Assembly (NCBI RefSeq): GCF_905171765.1
Contig: NC_053391.1
Span: 190,846,559-190,910,558, forward strand
DNA from: Bufo bufo
Taxonomy: Eukaryota > Chordata > Amphibia > Anura > Bufonidae
Reading direction: 5' to 3'
DNA length: 64,000 nt
Each line of letters begins with the position of its first letter. Within the stretch, counting starts at the first letter, position 1. The translations under genes were made by a program, and so were the position numbers. Below are positions 45,010-56,486 of this stretch, piece after piece. A model generated the notes under the pieces. The model saw nothing but the letters and a program-made list of their open reading frames with translations, was not told the DNA's origin and searched no databases.

Positions 45010-45234
45010 AGGAGGTTTCCTATCATAGACATTTATGACATAACCACAAAATATCCCATTAAAGTCTGCTTGTCTATTATGAGAATAAGGGGTTCCTAAC
45101 TCCTGCTCTGTTTAGCAAGGTGACCACTGGACCGTCTGATCTCATGATAGGTTGTGGGTCCCAGATGTTGGGTCACCAAATATACATTTATGGTATACAG
45201 TATGTCATAAATGTCTATAGTTGGGAAAACCGCT
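45010..45234. mobile_element. Adjacent palindromic MITE sharing a TTAA with its neighbour
   Basis: TCATAGACATTTATGACATA (about 45023) is mirrored by TATGTCATAAATGTCTATAG (about 45200-45220). Its left TTAA is the right TTAA of the 44785-45005 element. The right flank is degraded to TTTA. Confidence 0.65.
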
Positions 45235-45689
45235 TTTATGTAGAAAAAACGACACTGCAAAAATTGGGTGGTTTACTTAATTAATGTGCTTATAAGACTA
45301 ACAATATACTTTTTGTGTTTTTAAGACTAAGATTATAAGTAAAGTTTAAAACTTTTTTAGGCTAAGAATAGTAATATAGTAAAGCTGATGAATTCTTCAT
45401 AAAGGGCAGCTAGAAAAAGAGACGGCAATATATTACATTAGAGATTTGGAAAATCATCAATAAAGATTATCACAGAGCATATATGTTTTTTTGCCCTGGC
45501 AACTGATCAGATTCTTGCTTTCATTTTTTTACTTGACCTTTGAAGGTGGTTGTAATTGGGCAGATATAGGCAATTTCTCTTCATAGCAATGAATGTGATC
45601 TTTTCAAATATCAGAAATATAAAGGCTCTAAGAGATAGAAACGAAAAATGGCATTGCGGTTAATTCATCTTATAGCTATTACATTGGTG

Positions 45690-46130
45690 GGGTCCTACCA
45701 CTGGGACCCCCACTGATCATAAGAACAAGAGCCCTGTACCCAACAGGGCCTTATGAATAAAAGGAGCACCAGGTTAGGCATGCGCACTGCCGCTCCATTT
45801 ATCTCTATGGGACCTGCCGAAACTAGCTGAAAACTGTAACTGGCTGTCTCCAGAAGTCCTGTAGTGATTCTTAATTTTTTTGAAATGCATTGACCATCAA
45901 ATAAAGGCATTACATTTTACATGTACCTGTCTAGAAGTTTCCTGGGGAAACTCCTCGATGTCGGTTCTGTATTATTCTGTGATTCTTTCAGTCACAGTGA
46001 TGATCGAGCTACAATTCGCATGCTTGACCTGCTGCTTCGTTCATTTTGTGGCCCTCATTCTAGTGATTGGTGGAGGTCCCAGCAGTAGATCACCCACCAA
46101 TCTAATAGTTATCCCCTATCCTGTAGATAC
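45690..46130. repeat. Probable old MITE
   Basis: GGTCCTACCACTGGGACCCCCACTGATCA near the left side and GGAGGTCCCAGCAGTAGATCACCCACC near the right are approximately inverse. The ends are eroded. Confidence 0.45.
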
Positions 46131-46479
46131 CTCTTTAACCACCTCAGCCCCCAGTGCTTAAACACCCTGAAAGACCAGGCCACTTTTTACACTTCTGACC
46201 TACACTACTTTCACCGTTTATTGCTCGGTCATGCAACTTACCACCCAAATGAATTTTACCTCCTTTTCTTCTCACTAATAGAGCTTTCATTTGGTGGTAT
46301 TTCATTGCTGCTGACATTTTTACTTTTTTTGTTATTAATCGAAATTTAACGATTTTTTTGCAAAAAAATGACATTTTTCACTTTCAGTTGTCAAATTTTG
46401 CAGAAAAAACGAGATCCATATATAAATTTTGGTCTAAATTTATTGTTCTACATGTCTTTGATAAAAAAAAAATGTTTGG

Positions 46480-48140
46480 GTAAAAAAAAAAAATGGTTTG
46501 GGTAAAAGTTATAGCGTTTACAAACTATGGTACAAAAATGTGAATTTCCGCTTTTTGAAGCAGCTCTGACTTTCTGAGCACCTGTCATGTTTCCTGAGGT
46601 TCTACAATGCCCAGACAGTACAAACACCCCACAAATGACCCCATTTCGGAAAGTACACACCCTAAGGTATTCGCTGATGGGCATAGTGAGTTCATAGAAC
46701 TTTTTATTTTTTGTCACAAGTTAGCGGAAAATGATGATTTTTTTTTTTTTTTCTTACAAAGTCTCATATTCCACTAACTTGTGACAAAAAATAAAAAGTT
46801 CTATGAACTCACTATGCCCATCAGCGAATACCTTGGGGTCTCTTCTTTCCAAAATGGGGTCACTTGTGGGGTAGTTATACTGCCCTGGCATTCTAGGGGC
46901 CCAAATGTGTGGTAAGGAGTTTGAAATCAAATTCTGTAAAAAATGACCTGTGAAATCCGAAAGGTGCTCTTTGGAATTTGGGCCCCTTTGCCCACCTAGG
47001 CTGCAAAAAAGTGTCACACATCTGGTATCTCCGTACTCAGGAGAAGGTGGGGAATGTGTTTTGGGGTGTCATTTTATATATACCCATGCTGGGTGAGAGA
47101 AATATCTTGGCAAAAGACAACTTTTCCCATTTTTTTTATACAAAGTTGGCATTTGACCAAGATATTTATCTCACCCAGCATGGGTATATGTAAAAAGACA
47201 CCCCAAAACACATTCCTCAACTTCTCCTGAATACAGAGATACCACATGTGTGACACTTTTTTGCAGCCTAGGTGGGCAAAGGGGCCCATATTCCAAAGAG
47301 CACCTTTCGGATTTCACAGGTCATTTTTTACAGAATTTGATTTCAAACTCCTTACCACACATTTGGGCCCCTAGAATTCCAGGGCAGTATAACTAACCCA
47401 CAAGTGACCCCATTTTGGAAAGAAGAGACCCCAAGGTATTCGCTGATGGGCATAGTGAGTTCATTGAAGTTTTTATTTTTTGTCACAAGTTAGTGGAATA
47501 TGAGACTTTGTATGAAAAAAAAACAAAAAAAAAATCATCATTTTCCACTAACTTGTGACAAAAAATAAAAAATTCGAGGAACTCGCCATGCCCCTCACGG
47601 AATACCTTGGGGTCTCTTCTTTCCAAAATGGGGTCACTTGTGGAGTAGTTATACTGCCCTGGCATTCTAGGGGCCCAAATGTGTGGTAAGGAGTTTGAAA
47701 TCAAATTCAGTAAAAAATGACCTGTGAAATCCGAAAGGTGCTCTTTGGAATGTGGGCCCCTTTGCCCACCTAGGCTGCAAAAAAGTGTCACACATCTGGT
47801 ATCTCTGTATTCAGGAGAAGTTGAGGAATGTGTTTTGGGGTGTCTTTTTACATATACCCATGCTGGGTGAAATAAATATCTTGGTCAAATGCCAACTTTG
47901 TATAAAAAAAATGGGAAAAGTTGTCTTTTGCCAAGATATTTCTCTCACCCAGCATGGGTATATGTAAAATGAAACCCCAAAACACATTCCCCACCTTCTC
48001 CTGAGTACGGAGATACCAGATGTGTGACACTTTTTTGCAGCCTAGGTGGGCAAAGGGGCCCATATTCCAAAGAGCACCTGTTCTCACAAAGTCTCCCTTT
48101 CCGCTAACTTGGGACAAAAATTTCAATCTTTCATGGACTC
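46480..48140. repeat. Alternating inverted-repeat array in piggyBac
   Basis: A module of about 390 bp contains CTTGTGACAAAAAATAAAAA, GGGGTCTCTTCTTTCC, GTGTGACACTTTTTTGCAGC and CCCAGCATGGGTATAT. It appears in alternating orientation, with symmetry centres near 46750, 47130, 47520 and 47910. The mirrored reading frames (GPFAHLGCKKVSH on both strands) come from this symmetry and not from genes. Confidence 0.9.
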
Positions 48141-49074
48141 AATATGCCCCTCAGCGAATACCTTGGGGTGTCTTCTTTGCAAAATGGTGTTATTTGTGGG
48201 GTGTTTGTACTGCCCTGGCATTTGAGGGTCTCCGCAATCATTACATGTATGCCCAGCATTAGGAGTTTCTGCTATTCTCCTTATATTGAGCATACGGGTA
48301 ATGAGATTTTTTTTTTCCGTTCAGCCTCTGGGCTGAAAGAAAAAAATGAACGGCACAGATTTCTTCATTTGCATCGATCAATGTGGATGAAAAAATCTCT
48401 GCCAAAAAAAGAAAAAGGAGGGGAAAGGCGTCTGCCAGGACATAGGAGCTCCGCCCAACATCCATACCCACTTCAGCTCGTATGCCCTGGCAAACCAGAT
48501 TTCTCCATTCACATCAATCGATGTGGATGAATAAATCATTGCCGGGATTTTTTCTTTTATATATACAAAGTGTTTGCCAAAGTATATGAACACCGCCACC
48601 TCCTCAGCTCATATGCCTCGGCAAACATATCTTTTACTGCAGAGGAGAAATCTCGTCTTGCAGCGCCGCATACACCGACTTGCGTGTAATCTGACAGCAG
48701 CGCAATGCTTCTGTCCGAATGCACATCAGTGCTGCAGCTTGTCGATCGGTTGGTCCACCTGAAAGGTAAAAAAAAAAAAAAAGAAAAAACCAGGCCGCAA
48801 AGCAATAACTTTATTAACTTTAGAACAGAACATATTAACTTTTTTTTAACTTTTTTAACTCTTTTACTTACCTGTAATTTTTTTTTTGTTTAGTTTTTTT
48901 TACCTTTATAGAACAAACCTCTCCTTCCCCATGGGACAATGTGCAAAGCGCAAATCGCCCAAAGATGTGGCGAAGTACGTTATGCACTTTATCCCAGGTG
49001 AAAGGAGAGGTTTGCAGCAGCTGAGAGTAAAAGGGCCCTAATAGCCCTGTGTGCCTGTCCTGTGAGATGCAATC

Positions 49075-49213
49075 CCTATGCTAGGTGTACCTGTGTGTGG
49101 TACTTCCGGAAACACTCACCAAAGCATAGGGCAGGGTGGTCAGGACAGTCAGGACAGAAATAGCGGGTGTCACGCCTTATTCCACTCCTGCTACAGACAC
49201 GACATCTTTTTCG
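49075..49213 (-). pseudogene. Out-of-frame Cys-rich domain of the piggyBac transposase
   Basis: In the frame shifted by one base, minus 49213-49075 reads RCRVCSRSGIRRD, then CPDC, then ALCFGECFRKYHT, followed by a stop. This is the treble-clef or RING-like Cys-rich tail of piggyBac transposases, which binds subterminal DNA. It is detached from the main ORF. Confidence 0.85.
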
Positions 49214-51017
49214 GGGTGTCGGTTGGGTTGAGGTACCAGGAACGACACTGGGGAAATTTCCAGGAAACTACACTGGTGGATGGGGCCACGGAACCTCCTG
49301 GGTAAAGGAGGTTCTCGATGATCTCTTCCTGGAATTTGAGGAAAGATCGTGTTCTCCCAGCCTTACTGTAGAGAACAAAACTATTGTACAGCGCCAATTG
49401 AATTAAATATACAGACACCTTCTTATACCAGCGTCTGGTTCTGCGGGAAACTAAATACGGAGACAACATCTGGTCATTGAAGTCCACCCCTCCCATGAGC
49501 GCATTATAGTCGTGGACACAGAGGGGCTTTTCAATGACACGGGTTGCTCGCTCAATTTGGATTGTCGTGTCTGCGTGAATGGAGGAGAGCATGTAAACGT
49601 CACGCTTGTCTCTCCATTTCACCGCGAGCAGTTCTTCGTTACACAAGGCAGCCCTCTCCCCCCTTGCAAGACGGGTGGTTACAAGCCGTTGGGGGAAGCC
49701 CACGCGACTAGTTCGCGCGGTGCCACAGGCGCAAATCCGTTCTAGAAACAAATGCCTAAAGAGGGCCACACTTGTGTGAAAATTGTCCACATAAAGATGG
49801 TACCCCTTGCCGAATAAGGGTGACACCAAGTCCCAGACTGTCTTCCCACTGCTCCCCAGGTAGTCAGGGCAACCGACCGGCTCCAGGGTCTGATCTTTTC
49901 CCTCATAGATCCGAAATTTGTGGGTATAGCCTGTGGCCCTTTCACAGAGCTTATACAATTTGACCCCATACCGGGCACGCTTGCTTGGGATGTACTGTTT
50001 GAAGCCAAGGCGCCCGGTAAAATGTATTAGGGACTCGTCTACGCAGATGTTTTGCTCGGGGGTATACAAATCTGCAAATTTCTGGTTGAAATGGTCTATG
50101 AGGGGCCGAATTTTGTGGAGCCGGTCAAAAGGTGGGTGGCCTCTGGGACGGGAGGTGGTGTTGTCGCTAAAATGCAGGAAACGGAGGATGGCCTCAAATC
50201 GTGCCCTGGACATAGCAGCAGAGAACATGGGCATGTGATGAATCGGGTGCGTGGACCAATATGACCGCAATTCATGCTTTTTTGTCAGGCCCATGTTGAG
50301 GAGAAGGCCCAAAAAAATTTTAAGTTCGGAAACTTGGACTGGTTTCCACCGGAAAGGCTGGGCATAAAAGCTTCCCGGGTTGGCGGATATAAATTGTGTG
50401 GCATACTGGTTGGTCTCTGCCACGACTAAGTCCAAGAGCTCCGCAGTCAAGAACAGCTCAAAAAATCCCAGGGCCGAACCGATTTGAGCCGTCTCAACCC
50501 GAACTCCAGACTGGGCGGTGAAAGGGGGAACTACAGGTGCGGCTGAAGTTGGTGACTGCCAATCAGGGTTTGCCAGCACCTCAGGGATTCTAGGGGCTCT
50601 ACGGGCCTGTCTGTGCGGTGGCTGCGACGGGGTAACTAGTGCACGTGCCACCGTACCAGCTTCAACTGCCCTTCTGGTGCTCGCCACGTCACCATGTTGT
50701 ACGGCAGTGCTGGTACTAGGTCCAGGGAGGGCTGCGCTGCTGGTGTATGCCTCACCACGTGATCCGGCAGCGACAGCCCCACTCTGCTGCTCTTGAAGTG
50801 GATCCTGCATAACCTGTGGTCTAGCGACACGGGGCCGGGTACGCCTGGTGCTGCCAGGGACCTCAACCTCCTCGTCCGAACTTTGGGTCAGAGAGCCACT
50901 GCTTTCTACAGGTTCATATTCTGACCCGCTAGATTCGTCAGATGAGGGTTCCCACTCCTCATCCGACTGGGTCAGAATCCTGTAGGCCTCTTCAGAAGAA
51001 TACCCCCTGTTTGACAT
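49191..51017 (-). CDS. piggyBac transposase, Cys-rich tail lost (608 aa)
   Basis: From MSNRGYSSEEAYRIL the N-terminus is acidic and Ser-rich, as in piggyBac proteins. A DDE_Tnp_1_7-type core follows. The three expected aspartates are present: VDESLIHFTGR (about residue 325), YVDNFHTSVALF (about 410) and MGGVDFNDQM (about 510). The enzyme would excise the element precisely at TTAA and reinsert it. The normal C-terminal Cys-rich zinc-binding domain is missing. The last residues (NPTDTPKKMSCL) end at 49191, while the next frame, from an A5 tract (plus T5 at 49209-49213), encodes closely spaced Cys residues (RCRVCSRSG, CPDC). A single-base frameshift there explains the truncation. Confidence 0.95.
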   Translation of the reverse strand: MSNRGYSSEEAYRILTQSDEEWEPSSDESSGSEYEPVESSGSLTQSSDEEVEVPGSTRRTRPRVARPQVMQDPLQEQQSGAVAAGSRGEAYTSSAALPGPSTSTAVQHGDVASTRRAVEAGTVARALVTPSQPPHRQARRAPRIPEVLANPDWQSPTSAAPVVPPFTAQSGVRVETAQIGSALGFFELFLTAELLDLVVAETNQYATQFISANPGSFYAQPFRWKPVQVSELKIFLGLLLNMGLTKKHELRSYWSTHPIHHMPMFSAAMSRARFEAILRFLHFSDNTTSRPRGHPPFDRLHKIRPLIDHFNQKFADLYTPEQNICVDESLIHFTGRLGFKQYIPSKRARYGVKLYKLCERATGYTHKFRIYEGKDQTLEPVGCPDYLGSSGKTVWDLVSPLFGKGYHLYVDNFHTSVALFRHLFLERICACGTARTSRVGFPQRLVTTRLARGERAALCNEELLAVKWRDKRDVYMLSSIHADTTIQIERATRVIEKPLCVHDYNALMGGVDFNDQMLSPYLVSRRTRRWYKKVSVYLIQLALYNSFVLYSKAGRTRSFLKFQEEIIENLLYPGGSVAPSTSVVSWKFPQCRSWYLNPTDTPKKMSCL

Positions 51018-52312
51018 TTGGACTACTAAATTTAGGGGTATTCCCTGAGACTACCCAAGAAAAAAAGCAAGCCTGTCTTACAAAGGGGAGGCTAGCGAAG
51101 TACCGGAGGCCGCTGCGGTTGATAAAAAATATCAAAACTGATTTTTTTATCGCCGCAGTGCGTGTAAAATGAATGTGCAGTGATCAAAAAATATATATTT
51201 TTTGTCACTGCGGTGGGGCGGGCGTGGGTGAACGCACGTGTGGGCGACCGATCAGGCCTGATCGGGCAAACACTGCGTTTTGGGTGGAGGGCGAACTAAA
51301 GTGACACTAATACTATTATAGATCTGACCGTGATCAGTTTTGATCACTTACAGATACTATAAAAGTACAAATGCTGATTAGCGATACGCTATTCAGCGAA
51401 TAAAAGTGACTGCGGTGCGGTGGGGTGGGCGCTAACTGACGCTAACTACCTAACCAAGGGGCCTAAACTATCCCTAAAACCTAACAGCCAATACCAGTGA
51501 AAAAAAATAAGTGACAGTTTACACTGATCACTTTTTTTCCTTTCACTAGTGATTGACAGGGGCGATCAAAGGGTTAATTGGGGTGCAGGGGGGTGATCTG
51601 GGGCTAAGGTGTAGTGTTTGGTGTACTCACAGTTCAGTCTGCTCCTGTGCTGGATCCAACCGACGAAAAGGACCAGCACAGGAGCAGACAAGCCATATAA
51701 CAGATCATATTTACTAATATGATCTGTTATATGACTTTTGATTGGATTTTTTGAAAATCGCCAGCCTGCCAGCCAATGATCGTTGCTGGCAGGCTGGTGA
51801 CGAACTTGTTCTTTGAATTTTGCCGGCCCGCGATGCGCATGCGCGGGCCGGCTTTGAGCGAAATCTCGCGTCTCGCGAGATGACGCGTATATGCGTGATT
51901 GTGCGCAGCGCTGCCACCTCCGGAACGCGAATCTGCGTACAGCGGTCCGGAGGTGGTTAAAGCAGTATTCCAGTTTCAGCCAATAGAGTTTATTCATTCT
52001 GTAAATAAAAGTTCTGAAATCTTCTGATATAGACTATAAGGTTAGTTATGTGGTATTCAGGTGTTTCAGACTCACTCACTACCAACAGCTGCCTAAAATG
52101 AAGCACAGCCATGTCATCTTTATAAATAGCAAATGGTGGCCAATAGGATAGAGAAAGGCGCTCATAAAAGAAATGGTTTGCTCACCTATTGCGGTTGCAT
52201 CAATTGGACGCAACTGCAATGGAGGTCAAGTATAGATGAGTAACGGTTGGTGCAGCCTAGATTCGTCCGATTGCCTTGGGCAGGGGCCACCCTGCCACTC
52301 GGGTAACGGTAT

Positions 52313-52742
52313 AAAGAAAGAGATGTTGAACTTTACGTAGAACGTATGGACCACAGAGGGCGCACAAACACAACCGGTCATAGGCAATATTTCTGTTTCA
52401 GCAGTATTCCATTTATTCGTGAGACAATGCGTTTCGGGGTGCTAGAGTCCCCTTTATCAAGTCTGAGCCGGATGAGCAGGGTGAGTGCCGCGGCTAGTTC
52501 ACAAAGACACGTGTGGAACGGTGACCGTCAGCATTCAACACGTGTCTTTGTGAACTAGCCGCGCCACTCACCCTGCTCATCTGGCTCAGACTTGATAAAG
52601 GGGACTCTAGCACCCTGAAATGCTCTGTCTCACGAATAAATGGAATACTGCTGAAACAGAAATATTGCCTATGACCTGTTGTGTTTGTGCGCCCTCTGTG
52701 GTCCATACGTTCTACATAAAGTTCAACGTCTCTTTCTTTATC
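52313..52742. mobile_element. Foldback MITE, ~430 bp
   Basis: Arms begin TAAAGAAAGAGATGTTGAAC and end GTTCAACGTCTCTTTCTTTA, with symmetry through the central ACACGTGTCTTTGTGAACTA region (centre about 52527). The mirrored MDHRGRTNTTGHR frames on both strands are artefacts. Confidence 0.88.
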
Positions 52743-53316
52743 TTCATAAATAAATATTGGTAGCAGTATGGGTTGTACTGTTCAGTGACTTGTAAAATGT
52801 ATGATGTGCTAGATATGCCATGGTCAACTGTAGTGTGTAGTGGAAGCATCTAGTAGTAACAACAGTTTAAAGGGCAGACCTCTTATTTCAGTGAGGGGTA
52901 ATGATAATGCTGCTGTGCTTACACTTCAAAATTTGTGGCAACAGTTTAGGAAGGTCCTTTCCCGTTCCAGCATGACTATGAGACTGGTCAAAGAACCCAC
53001 TGGGAAGATTCCTTTTGGGCTTGTGCCATGGGAACACCTGAGCCCTCCTCATGATTGCCGGCTGGGTACAAAACTATCTGATGCTTGTAGAACCAGGTTA
53101 TGTACCCAGCCGGTGGCAGGAGATGCCCTTCAGAATTCAACTGTACAGTTGAATACTGTGGTGAGGTATGGGAGTCAATGGCTCTCTGCCTTTCTTGCAC
53201 TCTCATAGGCCACAGGCCACTAGTCTTGAAGCCTATGAGTCAGTAAGAGCCCTATCGCCTGCATTGCAGTCAGCAGCATGGAACAGGATTCAGGTGAGTA
53301 TTAGATTTGTCTATCC
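52743..53316. other. Intergenic, nothing recognised
   Basis: Contains a small inverted pair GCCGGCTGGGTAC/GTACCCAGCCGG (about 53060-53112) and no gene. Confidence 0.45.
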
Positions 53317-53320
53317 TTAA

Positions 53321-53826
53321 TAGGGTTGTCCCATGAAAAATATTCTACAGTTCTCAAACCAGCACCTGGATCTGAATATTTTTGTAATTGCTTGTAACTA
53401 AAAATTTTGCATAGCCACCAAGTTATTCAATAAAATATATCTGTATAGCGCCAAGTGCAATTTTTTTTTCCTTATTTCTTTCTCCTGATAACTAAGATGG
53501 TGGCACACGCTAATTTTCATCCCTCAACTGTCTCCTGTGTTGTCATAGAGAGAGCATGGACACACCCCCTTAGCTGCAACGGGAAAGTCATTCCTTTTTC
53601 AGCAGTCAGCTTGATATAAATCGAGCAGAGCAATCACTAGCTGTCAATCGCTGATAGGACAGCCGCCTTGACTTCAAAGTCCAGAATGAGCAAGAATTTA
53701 AATGAATGTAATACAGGTTATACTGAATCTTGTCCCATAATATTATATATCTATCTGCACAGCTCCTCCTGCTCTATAACATGCTGCCTGTAGCTTACAC
53801 TGCATTTTTATGGCGAAAGGTTCCCT
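53321..53826. mobile_element. TTAA-flanked MITE
   Basis: TTAA at 53317-53320 and 53827-53830. The ends TAGGGTTGTCCC and GGTTCCCT give a short AGGG inverted terminus. No ORF. TIR similarity is weak beyond the first bases. Confidence 0.55.
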
Positions 53827-53830
53827 TTAA

Positions 53831-54500
53831 AGATCTGCCATTTTTGTGTGATTTGACATGGTAGCACTTCTTTATAGTATGATGATACAATTTAGCTTTT
53901 TGCTTTATTTTTGCCAGGTTTAGTAGAAAATACATTCATTTTAAAAATTAATAGACCAATAGTTCTTGATGCAGGTCAGATGTGTAAGCTGGCCCTCAGA
54001 TATCCACCTTGATATCTTGAAAGGAGTTAATTGAAAAACAAACTGCAGATCAGAAAGGATATGCCATCTTTTTCCCCATAAGAATAAATAAACATTGACC
54101 GGAGTGTCTTTTCTGAAATAGTTAACTCTTTTAGTTGAGCAGCATGATTCCATGTTGGGCCTTGGCTCAACAGGGTTTTAAATATAAGGTTTATGCATTC
54201 TTTAGAGCTCATGTCAACTGAGCAAAGAGAATTCAGCTCACCATATAATATATGGATCTGGATGGTCCATGGAAAATTGCCACATTGGCTGTAGGAAAAA
54301 GATGTATGAAATATAGCTCTTATTTATTATGCCTTCACTCCAGAATTCTAGCTTCAAAAAGTTGTAAAAGTAATCAGAAACACCCACAGAGACCACATAC
54401 ATGCTTTGAACTGATTTATTAATTATGGCATGGCATACACATGGTACCTTAAAGGGGTTATCCAAGATTTAGACAGACCTCCCAGAGTAGCCGAAGCATG
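53831..54500. other. Intergenic, mostly unrecognised
   Basis: AT-rich sequence without a supported gene. TTAAAGGGGTTATCC near 54450 looks like one end of another TTAA MITE whose partner is not seen. Confidence 0.45.
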
Positions 54501-54508
54501 GTGTAGAT

Positions 54509-54646
54509 CAGGGATGGCCAACCTGAGGCTCTCCAGCTGTTGCAAAACTACAACTCCCAGCATGCCCACAGCTATCAGCCTACAGTAGGGCATGGTGGGA
54601 ATTGTAGTTTTACAACAGCTGTAGAGCCGTAGGTTGGCCATCCCTG
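54509..54646. mobile_element. 138-bp hAT MITE, TSD GTGTAGAT/GAGTAGAT
   Basis: CAGGGATGGCCAACC starts at 54509 and GGTTGGCCATCCCTG ends at 54646. The flanking octamers match at 7 of 8 bases (54501-54508, 54647-54654). The interior is a near palindrome with CTACAACTCCCAGCATG. Confidence 0.92.
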
Positions 54647-54995
54647 GAGTAGATCATACTTAGTTGGTCCCCAGTTCTCAAATAAGTTAGGCCTCATGCA
54701 TACGACCGTATGTATTTTGCGGTCCGCAAAAAACGGATCCGCAAAATATACGAATAACGTCCGTGTGCATTTTGTATTTTGCAGAACAGCTGGCCCCTAA
54801 TAGAACAGTACTATCCTTGTCCGTAATGCAGACATGTTCTATTTTTTTGCAGAACGTAAATACGGACATACGAAAACTGAATGCACACGGAGCAACTTCA
54901 GTTTTTTTTGCGGACCCATTAAAATGAATGGATCCGCATATGATCCGTAAAAAAACAAAAACGGAACTGACACGGAAAGAAAATACATTTGTGTA

Positions 54996-55934
54996 CAGTA
55001 CAGACCAAAAGTTTAGACACACCTTCTCATTCAAAGAGTTTTCTTTATTTTCATGACTATGAAAATTGTAGATTCACACTGAACGCATCAAAACTATGAA
55101 TTAACACATGTGGAATTATATACATAACAAACAAGTGTGAAACAACTGAAAATATGTCATTTTCTAGGTTCTTCAAAGTAGCCACCTTTTGCTTTGATTA
55201 CTGCTTTGCACACTCTTGGAATTCTCTTGATGAGCTTCAAGAGGTAGTCCCCTGAAATGGTTTTCACTTCACAGGTGTGCCCTGTCAGGTTTAATAAGTG
55301 GGATTTCTTGCCTTATAAATGGGGTTGGGACCATCAGTTGCGTTGAGGAGAAGTCAGGTGGATACACAGCTGATAGTCCTACTGAATAGACTGTTAGAAT
55401 TTGTATTATGGCAAGAAAAAAGCAGCTAAGTAAAGAAAAACGAGTGGCCATCATTACTTTAAGAAATGAAGGTCAGTCAGTCAGCCGAAAAATTGGGAAA
55501 ACTTTGAAAGTAAGGGCTATTTGACCATGAATGAGAGTGATGGGGTGCTGCGCCAGATGACCTGGCCTCCACAGTCACCGGACCTGAACCCAATCGAGAT
55601 GGTTTGGGGTGAGCTGGACCGCAGAGTGAAGGCAAAAGGGCCAACAAGTGCTAAGCATCTCTGGGAACTCCTTCAAGACTGTTGGAAGACCATTTCAGGG
55701 GACTACCTCTTGAAGCTCATCAAGAGAATGCCAAGAGTGTGCAAAGCAGTAATCAAAGCAAAAGGTGGCTACTTTGAAGAAACTAGAATATGACATATTT
55801 TCAGTTGTTTTACACTTGTTTGTTATGTATATAATTCCACATGTGTTAATTCATAGTTTTGATGCCTTCATAGTCATGAAAATAAAGAAAACTCTTTGAA
55901 TGAGAAGGTGCGTCCAAACTTTTGGTCTGTACTG
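54996..55934 (+). mobile_element. Internally deleted Tc1/mariner element, TSD TA
   Basis: CAGTACAGACCAAAAG (54996) and CTTTTGGTCTGTACTG (55934) bound long inverted repeats of about 200 bp, with TA on each side (54994-54995, 55935-55936). At 939 bp it is shorter than full-length Tc1 elements of about 1.5 kb. The transposase has lost its middle. Confidence 0.92.
55409..55793 (+). pseudogene. Tc1 transposase with internal deletion
   Basis: The N-terminus (55409-55500) reads MARKKQLSKEKRVAIITLRN, the start of the first helix-turn-helix. It runs directly into the last quarter of the protein. There the third catalytic block PQSPDLNPIEMVWGELDRR is seen (Glu of the DDE triad), followed by ELLQDCWKTISGDYLLKLIK to the stop at 55793. 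About 60% of the protein, including both Asp residues, is missing, so it cannot transpose itself. Confidence 0.9.
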
Positions 55935-55948
55935 TACATGAGGGCTTA

Positions 55949-56317
55949 AGCAAATAGGGCTCCTAAAGTGAAGGGCAAGAGCAGCCACTGGCTCACCTAT
56001 TTCTGGCAGTTCCATAGTGGTGAATGGGTGGGTGGTATGCTCTAAATTTACTGGTATAAGACTACTGAAAATATCCGCGTTAACTCGCTCAGTTATTTTC
56101 GGAAGTCACATAGCAGTGAATGTAGAGTAAGCCATGCATGAAGGGTGTGCTCTCCTTCACTTTGGGTGACCCATTCTGGAGTTTGGAGCAGGTTCCAGAT
56201 ATGGGACCTGTATCTATCTGACAATGATGACATATCCTTGCGAAATGCCATAAATGTTCCAGATAGAAATACCCCTTTAAGATTAGTATCAGACCCAATG
56301 CAATTGGACACAATTTG
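55949..56317. other. Intergenic, nothing recognised
   Basis: No supported feature. Confidence 0.4.
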
Positions 56318-56465
56318 GGACGATTTCTTAAAACTGGTGTAATGGAACACTGGCTTAGTTGCCTATAGCAACCAATCAGATTCCGCCTTTCATTTTTCTC
56401 AGCTCCTTTGGAAAATGAAAGGTGGAATCTCAGTTTTCCTTTACACTAGTTTTGATAAATCTCCC
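56318..56465. mobile_element. Diverged copy of the GGGGAGATTTATCAAA MITE
   Basis: Shares GGCTTAGTTGCC, TAGCAACCAATCAGATTC, GAAAATGAAAGGTGGAATCT and GATAAATCTCCC with 44274-44447. Confidence 0.8.
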
Positions 56466-56486
56466 AATATCCCAATATATAAGTGA

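Larger units (their letters stand above)
46139..51956 (-). mobile_element. Complete piggyBac element, TSD TTAA
   Basis: Ends CCACCTC (46139) and GAGGTGG (51956) sit between TTAA copies (46135-46138, 51957-51960). The 5,818-bp element carries a 608-aa transposase (51017-49191, minus) and a 1.6-kb alternating inverted-repeat array (46480-48140). Non-coding GC-rich sequence with further hairpins fills 51020-51956. Confidence 0.92.
54690..55945. mobile_element. Harbinger-like MITE split by a Tc1 copy, TSD TTA
   Basis: GGCCTCATGCATACGACC (54690) and CATGAGGGC (55945) are inverted termini flanked by TTA (54687-54689, 55946-55948). The left arm is full of GGATCCGCAAAA and CCGTAA motifs. The right arm is almost wholly replaced by the Tc1 insertion. 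Confidence 0.78.

Noticed and set aside
46754..48126. Repeated ~70-100-aa frames with GPFAHLGCKKVSH on both strands
   Set aside because: Mirror images produced by the alternating inverted repeats in piggyBac.
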